NCBI GenBank assembly: GCA_947629575.1
Contig: CANREF010000018.1
Location: 1-36,367 of the forward strand
Source of the DNA: an uncultured Clostridia bacterium
Lineage (GTDB): Bacteria > Bacillota > Clostridia > Christensenellales > Borkfalkiaceae
Direction: 5' to 3'
Length of the DNA: 36,367 nucleotides
In this document: piece by piece, positions 9,330 to 17,830 of the stretch
Layout: each line of letters starts with the position of its first letter
How positions within the stretch are numbered: position 1 is the stretch's first letter
Made by a program: the position numbers and the translations under genes
The notes under the pieces: generated by a model
Databases searched by the model: none
Told to the model about the DNA's origin: nothing
Seen by the model: only the letters and a program-made list of their open reading frames with translations

Positions 9330-12300
9330 GATTTTTTCCTCCCTTTCACAATGAGGGTGAGGCAGACGGCGCATGCCGCCGCAAGCAGCACGATAACGCC
9401 GTAATTTACTGCGATCACACTGCCGCAGCCGCCTTCGCTTTCACCCTGCGTTTCGTTCGCGGCGCCGAGAACGGAGAATACAACGATCTCCTTTTCGCCG
9501 TCCTTGGTGAGTTCGAGATAGTACCTGCCTGCCTTTTCCGCCTTTTCAAGAGCGGTCTCTTCGCCTGCGCGATAGAGCTTGTGCTCCGCTCCCGTTACGG
9601 TGAGAGCGCCGTCAGAACCGACGGAGACGGTGGCGAGCTGCGCCTTATCCGTGCCGTGAGCGACATGATAGGTGACCTTTTGGGTCTCTGCGCCCGCGCC
9701 GTTCACGAACCAAAGTTGGTAATTTCCGTCTTCTTCGAGGGAGACGACGCCGCTTGTAAGCGCGATCGTATCGATCTCCTGTCCGTCAAGAGAGACGTGC
9801 AGTGCGCCGCCCGATTGGGTCGTTGCCGCAAAGTTCAAGGTAAGGCCTTCGCCGAGGGTGAAGCCGAGGCTGAGGTCGAGCTGAGGAGCGGACGCGTCGA
9901 TGTTGTCGATCGTGTACGTCTCCGTATAGGTGAAGCCCGCGCTCGTCGTGATGGTGGCGGTATGCGTGCCGTTCTTGCTCACTTCGAGAAGGTAAGTGCC
10001 CTCTTCCGTGAGCGTGACCTGTTGTCCGTCCACCGCAAAGCTCACGAGCTCGTTGACCTTTGCCACAGGCTTGAAGGAAAGATTTACATGATCTTTCGTC
10101 CAGCCGCTGCCGTAGTTCGCGCCGAAGTCGACTTCATCGATCGTATCCACGGTGAATTTTTCCGTCGTCTCCACGCCGCCCGAGAGCAGGGTGACGGTGT
10201 AAGTGCCGTTCTGCCGCGTGCGGAAGTAGAAGCTGCCCGTGAGGTCGATCTCCGCGCCGTCGGGGGTCGTGAGCGTGAGCGCCGTAACTCCCTTCGTGAC
10301 GACGGGCTTGATGAGCACCACGGCATATTCGCCGAATTTCACGGGGTCTGAACCGATCTCGATCTCGATCGAGGCGAGGTCGTCCTTCGCGATCGTGACG
10401 ACCGCCTCGGCCGACATGCTCTTTTGCGCGCTTCCCTGTACGAGGTGGAGTTCTTCCAAGCCCTCGGGAAGTTCGGAAAGAACGATCTCTTTGCTGCCTT
10501 CTACCGCCTCCGTAGAGGAGAAGTTGCCGACAAGGTGACGGTTTTCGTCGTACATGTAGACTTCCGCGCCCTCGCTGATGCCCGAAACGGTGACCGTATC
10601 CTCGCGCTTCGCCTCCGCCTTATCCAAGGTGAGGGTGGGCTCCGCTTCGAGCTGTTTGCCGATCGACCAGATCTTGATGTGGGAGACCTGAACGCCTTGG
10701 TTCAAAGGTTCCATGCGCTTATAGGTGATCGTCACTTCGCCATTCTCGTCTGCTTTGACATTCGCACCCGTGAACGGCTGCGCATAAGGGTCTGCATTCG
10801 AGAAAAGCATCACGCTGCCGACCTTAGTGCCGTTGACGTCGACTTCATACTCACGCGTCGACCAGTTGCTGCAATGGCCACCCGTCTCGAGTTTGAGCGG
10901 TTCATTCGGCCGGAAGCCCGTCATCTTATAGGTGAGCGTCTTGTCATCGCCGTCCATGCCCTCGCGGATGGACCACTTGTTCATTTGGTTGTCTTTCCAG
11001 TTCACGCCGTTGTTGAAGTTGTTTCCGACATAGCCCCAGCTCGTGCCCGAGCCGCTGTCTTTGCCGTAGATCCTGTCGCGCGTGGAGGTCTGATAAGCGC
11101 CGAGAAGGGTCGCGTCGTCGGGAGGCGTCTGCCCCACATCGACGAAACCGATATCGATGTTATAGTAAAGGATCTCCGCGCCGTCCTGCGCCCAGCGGAA
11201 GGGCTGTCTTGCCTCAATGCCGTACTGCCCGATCGTGTAAACGGCGGAAGCCGCGCTGCCCGCAGCCATAGTGCCCGCGTTGAACACCATCGCAACGCCT
11301 TCACTCGTACCCGTGTAAGTTTCCTCCTCACCGTTGGAGAGGGTGAGGGTGAATTCCACTTTTTCCGCTTCGGAGTACATATCTTCACCGATGTTGACGA
11401 ATTTGCTTTGGAAGCTCGTCAACGTGTTCAGGTTGGAGGGAATATCGGTGTAGAGAGGAAGGGGATCGGCGTCCGTCTGCGCGATGATGATGTTGGAAAG
11501 GAGCACAGATTGGCTCTCGCCCGCCGCCTTCTCCACCTTCACGGTGATGTTCTCGCCGTCCTGAGCGGTGGTGATATCCACGGTGTGATAATTATAGCTG
11601 TTTTCCGAGAGCGCAACGACTACAGGCTTTTCGCTGCCGACGGTCACGGAGACGTTCCTCTTGCCCCAACCGTCTTCGCCTCCGAAGAAGCCGAGCGTGA
11701 AGCAGTAAGTCCCTGCCTTGGGGATCTCGAAGGTATATTCGATATAGCCCTCTTCAAACTTCTCCCCTGCGGCAACCGAGGTCATCGCCTCGGCGTCGGC
11801 ATAATAGCCTTCCCCTTTGAGCGTGCCCTTGTAGCCCCACTTGTGGCCCGTGATCGGGTCTGTGCCGTATGCCCTGTCGAAGGAGGACTGCAATTCGCCG
11901 AGCACTGCGCCCGCCGTCATAACGCCGGGATCTGCCGTGCCGCAGTCCACATAGTAGAGCACGCCCTCTTTGGAGGCGATCTGAAGGACTTCCACGACGC
12001 GCACGGGGGAATAGACGCTTTGACCGTCCTTTTCCGCCTTGATGCGGACGCGGACGCTCCTGCCCGTGACGTCGAACGTGCCCGTGCCGTTTGCGAGCGG
12101 CATTTCGGTATCTCTCCATGCAGCTGCGCCCTGTTCGAGCACTTCGGCGGTGAGGGTGTAGTCTTCAAAGCCCTCTGCCGTGTAGTTGATGCTGACCTTG
12201 CCGTTCACGCCGCTCGCGGAGGTGATGACGGGGGTGTTGCCCTCGCTCTCCGTATCGTGAGAGGTGTAGATGTGAACGCCGTCGAGGTTGACCCACGAGC

Positions 12301-14389
12301 CGTGGCTGCCCTGTGCGGGGATGAGCCACACCGTGTGCCAGTCCTCTTCGAGGCTGTTGTTGCGGTAGACGATCGCGCCGTTGAGTTGCTCGCTTCTGTA
12401 CAGATCGACGGAAGCTGCGGGATCGGAGCTTGCGGGCAGGGTGTCGATATAGAAATCAAACTGCCCCGCGTCGTTCTTTTGGGGAGCGGTGAGCGCAAAG
12501 CCCGTGCCGTAGAAGCGGAGCACGGCATACTTGTTCGCCCCTGCCTGCGCATAGGTCGTATCGCCGTAGTGTCCGCTGTTTCCGCCGCCCTGATCGAAGT
12601 TGGAATAGAACTGTTCCACATCGCCTTTATCGAGCAGTTCATCCTGCGCGGTCTGCATATCGCCGATGTTCTGGAACGCGCTGTCGTCCACGAAATAGCC
12701 GTCGCCCGTCGTGCGCTCGCCCTTGATGACGTAGGTCACCACGGAGCTTGCGGGAACGCTGTCGGAAACGCTCTTTCCGTCGGTAGAGAGATAGGAGTGC
12801 TCCCAGCTGTGGGTCTTATCGGTGAAGATACGCTCCACAGAGGACGCCTTGAAGCCCGTGAGGTTGTAGTTGACCGTATCCGCCCCGCCGTTGTTGTTCT
12901 TGACGATGACGAGGGTCTCTCCGTCGGGAGAGACTGCGGCGAGCGCGTTGCTGTCCGTGACGTCTACGATGCGATAGCCGGGACGGATGTACTTCGTGAA
13001 CTGCCCGCTCATGTAGTAAGACTTGGAGAGCACATAGTCCTGATAGGTGAGACCCATCGAGGCAAGGTCCGTACCCATGGCTTCCGCCTCTTCCTGCGTG
13101 TAGTACACGCCCTGAATGAGGCCCCAGTTGGTGCCGCCCTTGATCTGGCCGACCATGTCCTCCATGCCCTGCCAGAACACGTACGCGTCCACGCCGCCGT
13201 TCTTGATCGTATCTACGATGCCGCCCGTGTATTCAAAGCCCGCGGAAAGATCGTTGGGATCGTATTCCTCCGCACTGCCCTGATAGCTGACTTCGGACAT
13301 GTACAGTTCCTTGCCCGCCGACTTCGCCCTGCGGTAGAATTTCTGCATTCCATCCGTGTTGCGCCAATAGATGTGGTAGGTGAAGCGGTCTGCGCCCGTG
13401 ACGATGTCCCTACCGTTCACGCCGTTTCTGTTGTAGGCGACGGCAGAATCGTACTCCTGATTCGCACCGTTGGTGTTCGTCTCGTCGCCCCAGTTATAGG
13501 GAACGTCGAGCCCGCGCGCTTCGAGTTCTTTGCGGAGAAGGTCCAAAATGAGCACCTTCTGTTCGGCGTTGAAGTAGCAGCCCTCCTGGTCGCCGTTCTC
13601 CCCCCAATAGGATCTTTCTCTATGGTCGGGGTCGACAGATTCGTTGAACGGCTGGAGATTGTCGAGACGGAAGCCCTGCGCCGTGAGGTATTCGTACACG
13701 TCGAGGAAGTATTCCACAAACGCCTGGTTGTACTCAAAGTCGAGGTTCTGCCCCTTCTCGACGCCGCCCGAGGAACAGCCCGTAATGGTCATCCAATAGG
13801 GAGGCGAGTTGGAATAGAACTCCGAAATGTAGTCCTCCGCGCGGGCGGGGTTGTTCTGTATCCAATCGAGCACCCAGAGCTGTTTCCAGTCGGGAGTTTC
13901 CTCCCAGCCGAGCCAGCTCGAGGGATCGTCCATGCTGCCGAACACATAGTCCTCGTCGACGACGGTCGCAGAATATGTGCCGCCCTCCGCGTCTTCGAAT
14001 TCCTCGCTGTGCGCGAGCCGCCAACCGGGGGTATTGCGGTCGTCCGACATATGGGTATGGGTGGGGTCGTCCCCGCCGCCGATGTTATAACGTGCAATGT
14101 TGAGATCGAGCCCCGTCTTTCCGTAGAGCGCCTCGGCGATCTCTTCGCGCTTTTCCATGCCCGAAGAGCCCTTGCGCGTCCAATCGCCGATCTCGGTCGC
14201 CCACCACGAAAGGGAGAGCCCCCAACCGTCGAAATCCTGATAGACTTTGCTCAGGTCCACGGTGTAAGAACTGGCAGCCGAGACCCGCTCGTGCGGCATT
14301 GCGGCGATCCCGCCCGTGACGGTAGCCGCCGCCATGAGCGTGCACGCCGCAAGCGCGGCAGGTCTGAGCCATTTAACCGATTTTTTCAT
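9326..14389 (-). CDS. Giant secreted GH30-family glycosidase, possibly endo-beta-1,6-galactanase, with C-terminal anchor
   Basis: A 1687-residue exported multidomain enzyme with a signal peptide ending near residues 36-40 (VSAAS). The catalytic domain (about residues 42-560) opens with QDFDGWGLSLSWWA, like GH30 endo-beta-1,6-galactanases. The GH30 acid/base is seen as Glu250 in QPFNES and the nucleophile as Glu366 in YMSEVSY. A C-terminal beta-domain completes the GH30 fold. Two malectin/CBM-like modules follow, beginning YYVDCGT and NIDIGFVDVG, each with a WGY element. Then come Ig-like repeats and a tail of GGCGS, a hydrophobic helix and KGRKKS. ATG follows CAGGAGG by 7 bases and lies 28 bp after the second permease gene. 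It probably makes the initial cut in galactan side chains outside the cell. GH30 is also glucuronoxylanase or beta-glucosidase/glucosylceramidase in other subfamilies, so the substrate is uncertain. Confidence 0.9.
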   Translation of the reverse strand: MKKSVKWLRPAALAACTLMAAATVTGGIAAMPHERVSAASSYTVDLSKVYQDFDGWGLSLSWWATEIGDWTRKGSSGMEKREEIAEALYGKTGLDLNIARYNIGGGDDPTHTHMSDDRNTPGWRLAHSEEFEDAEGGTYSATVVDEDYVFGSMDDPSSWLGWEETPDWKQLWVLDWIQNNPARAEDYISEFYSNSPPYWMTITGCSSGGVEKGQNLDFEYNQAFVEYFLDVYEYLTAQGFRLDNLQPFNESVDPDHRERSYWGENGDQEGCYFNAEQKVLILDLLRKELEARGLDVPYNWGDETNTNGANQEYDSAVAYNRNGVNGRDIVTGADRFTYHIYWRNTDGMQKFYRRAKSAGKELYMSEVSYQGSAEEYDPNDLSAGFEYTGGIVDTIKNGGVDAYVFWQGMEDMVGQIKGGTNWGLIQGVYYTQEEAEAMGTDLASMGLTYQDYVLSKSYYMSGQFTKYIRPGYRIVDVTDSNALAAVSPDGETLVIVKNNNGGADTVNYNLTGFKASSVERIFTDKTHSWEHSYLSTDGKSVSDSVPASSVVTYVIKGERTTGDGYFVDDSAFQNIGDMQTAQDELLDKGDVEQFYSNFDQGGGNSGHYGDTTYAQAGANKYAVLRFYGTGFALTAPQKNDAGQFDFYIDTLPASSDPAASVDLYRSEQLNGAIVYRNNSLEEDWHTVWLIPAQGSHGSWVNLDGVHIYTSHDTESEGNTPVITSASGVNGKVSINYTAEGFEDYTLTAEVLEQGAAAWRDTEMPLANGTGTFDVTGRSVRVRIKAEKDGQSVYSPVRVVEVLQIASKEGVLYYVDCGTADPGVMTAGAVLGELQSSFDRAYGTDPITGHKWGYKGTLKGEGYYADAEAMTSVAAGEKFEEGYIEYTFEIPKAGTYCFTLGFFGGEDGWGKRNVSVTVGSEKPVVVALSENSYNYHTVDITTAQDGENITVKVEKAAGESQSVLLSNIIIAQTDADPLPLYTDIPSNLNTLTSFQSKFVNIGEDMYSEAEKVEFTLTLSNGEEETYTGTSEGVAMVFNAGTMAAGSAASAVYTIGQYGIEARQPFRWAQDGAEILYYNIDIGFVDVGQTPPDDATLLGAYQTSTRDRIYGKDSGSGTSWGYVGNNFNNGVNWKDNQMNKWSIREGMDGDDKTLTYKMTGFRPNEPLKLETGGHCSNWSTREYEVDVNGTKVGSVMLFSNADPYAQPFTGANVKADENGEVTITYKRMEPLNQGVQVSHIKIWSIGKQLEAEPTLTLDKAEAKREDTVTVSGISEGAEVYMYDENRHLVGNFSSTEAVEGSKEIVLSELPEGLEELHLVQGSAQKSMSAEAVVTIAKDDLASIEIEIGSDPVKFGEYAVVLIKPVVTKGVTALTLTTPDGAEIDLTGSFYFRTRQNGTYTVTLLSGGVETTEKFTVDTIDEVDFGANYGSGWTKDHVNLSFKPVAKVNELVSFAVDGQQVTLTEEGTYLLEVSKNGTHTATITTSAGFTYTETYTIDNIDASAPQLDLSLGFTLGEGLTLNFAATTQSGGALHVSLDGQEIDTIALTSGVVSLEEDGNYQLWFVNGAGAETQKVTYHVAHGTDKAQLATVSVGSDGALTVTGAEHKLYRAGEETALEKAEKAGRYYLELTKDGEKEIVVFSVLGAANETQGESEGGCGSVIAVNYGVIVLLAAACAVCLTLIVKGRKKS

Positions 14390-14417
14390 GAATTTTCCTC
14401 CTGACTTTTTTTGTTTC

Positions 14418-15365
14418 TCAGCCTTTCACTGCGGAGAATACGATAGATCCGATGATCTTCTTCTGGAACACCGCGAACACGATGATGATCGGGATGAGGG
14501 AAACCAAGGACGCCGCCAAAACGCGGGGCACAAATTCCAAAGAACCGCCGTCCGAGTTGAGCTTGTCAACGAGGAGCGGAAGGGTGAACCACTCTTGGTT
14601 ACGGATGAAGAGCAACGGTCCGAGATAGTCGTTCCAGTTACCGATGAAGGACAGGATGCCCTGCGTGGCGAGCGCCGGCATGACGAGGGGCAGAAGCACG
14701 GAGAGGAAGGTCCTCGTGTAGCCCGCACCGTCGAGACGCGCCGCCTCGGAAATGGAATCGGGGATGCTGTAGAAGAACTGCCGCAGGAAGAATACCGTCG
14801 TGATCGAACCGAAGAACTTCGGGATGATGACCGCGAGCGGTCCCTTGGTGAGCTGCAGCCTTCCGAACAACCATGCCTGCGGAAGCATGATGACGGAGAA
14901 CGGGATCATCATCGTGCCGAGCATGACGAGGAATATGACGTTCTTGCCGACGAATTCGAGCTTCGCAAAGGCATATGCCGCAAAGGCGGAGACGATGATC
15001 TGTATGATGACGACAGGCACCGTCGTGATGAGGCTGTTCAAAAAGCCGCGCATGATGCCGCCCGTGTTGCGGGTGATGACATTGCACGTTTCCCACATTT
15101 CCTTATAACCTTCGCCCGTCCACGTTCTGGGGAAGAAGGTGGTATTGATCTGATCGTAGGGCTTAAAGGTCGCGAGCACCATCCAAATGAAGGGCAGGAG
15201 CATGACCACAGAGCCGAGCGCAAGCGCGACGGTGACGATGATGTCCGTGACAAGTTTGTGGTTGACCCCCTTCTTCTTGGAAACGGGTGCGGGCTGGGCG
15301 GGAGTTTCTTCTTCAACGAAGGATACGTCTTCAACGTTTTCTTCTTCTTTCAAGATCTCATCCAT
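14418..15365 (-). CDS. Carbohydrate ABC transporter permease, MalG-type (CUT1)
   Basis: A 315-residue membrane protein with about six transmembrane helices after a charged N-terminal tail. The EAA loop that docks the ATPase is at residues 207-220 (EAARLDGAGYTRTF), followed by LPLVMPAL, which is diagnostic of the MalG/CUT1 branch. The chosen start ATG 15365 follows AGGAGG by 9 bases and comes directly after the stop codon of the first permease gene (TAA at 15367-15369). A longer reading from 15398 would overlap that gene and lacks a clear binding site. It works with the adjacent permease and binding protein to import oligosaccharides; the energising ATPase is not encoded in the window. Confidence 0.95.
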   Translation of the reverse strand: MDEILKEEENVEDVSFVEEETPAQPAPVSKKKGVNHKLVTDIIVTVALALGSVVMLLPFIWMVLATFKPYDQINTTFFPRTWTGEGYKEMWETCNVITRNTGGIMRGFLNSLITTVPVVIIQIIVSAFAAYAFAKLEFVGKNVIFLVMLGTMMIPFSVIMLPQAWLFGRLQLTKGPLAVIIPKFFGSITTVFFLRQFFYSIPDSISEAARLDGAGYTRTFLSVLLPLVMPALATQGILSFIGNWNDYLGPLLFIRNQEWFTLPLLVDKLNSDGGSLEFVPRVLAASLVSLIPIIIVFAVFQKKIIGSIVFSAVKG

Positions 15366-15366
15366 C

Positions 15367-16362
15367 TTATTCCGCCTCCTGTTTCTTTTTGTCGACATAC
15401 ATCTGGATCGCCGTGACGATGAAGATGAAGATCGCGAGCACCCACGCGCCTACCGACGCCAAGCCGAGGAAGCCATCATTGAATTGACGGTAGACAAATC
15501 CGACCGCTGTCTCCATGAACCACGCTCTGTTTCCGAGCAAGATGTACGGCTCGTTGAACATCTGCAACGCCCCCATGAGACCGGTGACGAACAGATAGAA
15601 GATGATGGGATAGAGGGCGGGCATGGTGATCTTGATGAGGATGACCCATGCGTTTGCGCCGTCGATCCTTGCCGCTTCGAGCTGGTCGGTAGAGACGGAC
15701 TGCAGCCCTGCGATGAACATCAACGTGGTGTAGCCGACCCCCTTCCAGACGAGGAGCAGGGTGACAACGAAGGTGATCCACCCCTTATTGTTCATGAACT
15801 CGATGTGCGAAGCGCCCATCTTCATGAGGAAGGTGTTGATCGTGCCCGTTTCGGAGCTGTCGAACAGCTTCTGCCAAATAATGGATACTGCAACGACGCT
15901 CATGACGCCGGGGAGGTAGTAGATGACGCGGAATGCCTGCACGCCGCGCATATCGCGGTTCATGGCGAGCGCCAAAAACATACCGAGGATGAGACCTATG
16001 GGGAGCTGTATGACAAAGATGAAGGTGTTGCCGATCGCTTCCCAATAATATTCTGCCTCCAATCCACCGAAGATATCTTTGAAATTCTGCATTCCGACGA
16101 ATTTGGAATCCCAAAGCATCTTGGTGGGGATCCAATCATAGAACATCGCCATGATGGACATGATGAGCGGAATGGCGGTGAACACGAGAATTCCGATGAT
16201 CATGGGGGAGATATACACCCACCCGATCAGGTTCTCGACGTGCTTGAGCCCGCGCTTTTTGCGCTTGGGCTGTTGCGGCGCCTCGAGAACTACTTCGGAA
16301 TCACCCGTGGCGAACAATTCCGCGGTCTCGGCTTCCGAATAAGTATTTCTCAATTCTTCCAT
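15367..16362 (-). CDS. Carbohydrate ABC transporter permease, MalF/LplB-type (CUT1)
   Basis: A 331-residue membrane protein. A charged cytosolic tail (residues 1-45) with a KRKKRG patch precedes about six transmembrane helices. The EAA motif is at residues 229-240 (EAARIDGANAWV), followed by ITMPAL, typical of MalF-type partners. ATG 16362 follows AAGGAG by 7 bases. The gene starts 12 bp after the binding-protein stop codon and ends immediately before the MalG-type permease, so the three subunits are translated from one message in the usual CUT1 order. Confidence 0.95.
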   Translation of the reverse strand: MEELRNTYSEAETAELFATGDSEVVLEAPQQPKRKKRGLKHVENLIGWVYISPMIIGILVFTAIPLIMSIMAMFYDWIPTKMLWDSKFVGMQNFKDIFGGLEAEYYWEAIGNTFIFVIQLPIGLILGMFLALAMNRDMRGVQAFRVIYYLPGVMSVVAVSIIWQKLFDSSETGTINTFLMKMGASHIEFMNNKGWITFVVTLLLVWKGVGYTTLMFIAGLQSVSTDQLEAARIDGANAWVILIKITMPALYPIIFYLFVTGLMGALQMFNEPYILLGNRAWFMETAVGFVYRQFNDGFLGLASVGAWVLAIFIFIVTAIQMYVDKKKQEAE

Positions 16363-16374
16363 GATCGCTCCTTA

Positions 16375-17790
16375 TTATCTGTTCTTGGTTTTGTCGTAAC
16401 GGGTCTGCATCTCCGTCTGCGTGCCTGCCCAATCCGCTGTGCCGAATACGGTGAGAGCCTTGCCCTTGCCCGCCGTCCACATTTCATCGAGCACTTTGTT
16501 GAGCGTCGTCATCCACGTGCTGTCGTATGCCTGATACTTGGCGGGGATGAAGCCGTGCTCGCCGCTGATGACGTCGAGGAACACACCGCGGGAAGCGAGC
16601 GAATAGAGTTCGTCGTTTTCCTCATCGCGCTTGCGATAATCTTCCGCAACGCTCTTACGGAGAGGAAGGGAGATCTGCTCGGTCTTGACGAGGCGTTCCT
16701 GCATTTCATCGGACATGAAGGAGATCGCGATGCGCTTTGCGACGTCGCCCTTTGCGGACTCTGCGCATTCCTTGGAGACGACATAGCCTGCGGAAGTGAT
16801 GACGCCCTGCCAATCGGTTTCGCCGTCTTCGGTGGGCCAAGGCATGACTTCCCAGTTCCCTTCGCCGAGGTAGGTGTTATACTCGGAGATCTCCCACGAA
16901 CCGATGATGCCGTAGAAGCAAACTCTGCCCGCGGTCATGTTCTGATAGGTCGCGCCGACGTAATTCGCCGCGCCGCAGTCCACGAGCTCTGCCTGATACT
17001 TGATCGCCTTCTGCACCGCGCCCTCGGTGAGGCTGTTGATCTTCGCGTTCTGTCTGCCGCCCGTGAAGTCGATGAGTTCGCCGCCGAAGGAATGTGCGAG
17101 TACTTCCACAGAGGGAATATCGCACGCATAATGGCCGCTCTCGCAGTTGTCCGCGATCGTCTTGCAGATGAGCTTATAGTCTTCCCAAGTGTAGTTCTCC
17201 TTGGTGAAGTCCATGTTCCAAGGCATCTTCATGCTCTCGCCCTTGGAATTTTTCAACGCCTGAATGCGCTGCGTATAGGGCTCGAGCTCCCTTCTGTTGT
17301 AGCCGAGCTGCTGCACGGAAAGGTCCTTCGGGAAGGCATAGAGGGGATCGTTGTGATTGCCCAGTTCGCCCGTCGAGGGATTGTAGCGGTACATATCGAG
17401 CGCCATATCGTAGATGTTGTCGAGATTGGCGTACTGTTTGCCCGTGCCGTCCGCATAGTCCTGAAGGGGAGTGATGAGGTCCTTGTATTCGAGGATCTCG
17501 TTGGGGCGGACATAGAAGATGTCGGGAAGTTCCCCGCCCTGAAGGTCTGCCTGCAAGGTGTTGTAATACGATTCTTCCTGCCCATAGGTGAAAGAGATCG
17601 TATAGTCGAGACCCTCATCCTGCAGCTTCTGTTCCAATTCCTCGAAATATTGCTGATAGAACTCAGACTCTCTCGTGTTCGCGAGCAGATGAATACGGAT
17701 CTCGTTTTCGCTGCTTCCGCACCCTGCCAACGTGCCTGCTGCTGTCGCGGCGAGGACCGCCGCAACTGCTACTGTTGCTACTTTTTTCAT
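16375..17790 (-). CDS. Extracellular sugar-binding lipoprotein of the ABC transporter (SBP family 1)
   Basis: A 471-residue lipoprotein. The signal peptide MKKVATVAVAA ends in lipobox LAGC (Cys24), so it is tethered to the outer face of the membrane. The sequence has the features of large CUT1 solute-binding proteins: PDIFYV (a binding-cleft element) in the first third, and GRVCFYGIIGSWEISEY and EVMPWP later. ATG 17790 is chosen because it follows GAGGAGG by 7 bases and begins a proper signal peptide; the frame is open for 68 more codons upstream but those overlap the GH35 gene. It lies 40 bp downstream of GH35 and directly upstream of the permeases. It captures the oligosaccharide released by the secreted enzymes. 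Confidence 0.95.
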   Translation of the reverse strand: MKKVATVAVAAVLAATAAGTLAGCGSSENEIRIHLLANTRESEFYQQYFEELEQKLQDEGLDYTISFTYGQEESYYNTLQADLQGGELPDIFYVRPNEILEYKDLITPLQDYADGTGKQYANLDNIYDMALDMYRYNPSTGELGNHNDPLYAFPKDLSVQQLGYNRRELEPYTQRIQALKNSKGESMKMPWNMDFTKENYTWEDYKLICKTIADNCESGHYACDIPSVEVLAHSFGGELIDFTGGRQNAKINSLTEGAVQKAIKYQAELVDCGAANYVGATYQNMTAGRVCFYGIIGSWEISEYNTYLGEGNWEVMPWPTEDGETDWQGVITSAGYVVSKECAESAKGDVAKRIAISFMSDEMQERLVKTEQISLPLRKSVAEDYRKRDEENDELYSLASRGVFLDVISGEHGFIPAKYQAYDSTWMTTLNKVLDEMWTAGKGKALTVFGTADWAGTQTEMQTRYDKTKNR

Positions 17791-17830
17791 AACATTCCTC
17801 CTCAAATATTTTTTCGGGGTGTCCCCGATT

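Noticed and set aside
10424..14404. Open frame of 1326 codons on the plus strand opposite the GH30 gene, and similar long antisense frames at 702-3182, 7068-9404, 15187-18021 and 18503-20398.
   Set aside because: These mirror real genes in the opposite strand. They arise because the real genes rarely use TTA, CTA and TCA codons. The one at 15187-18021 runs across parts of three genes and their gaps, and their sequences are Arg/His/Asp-rich without domains or ribosome binding sites.
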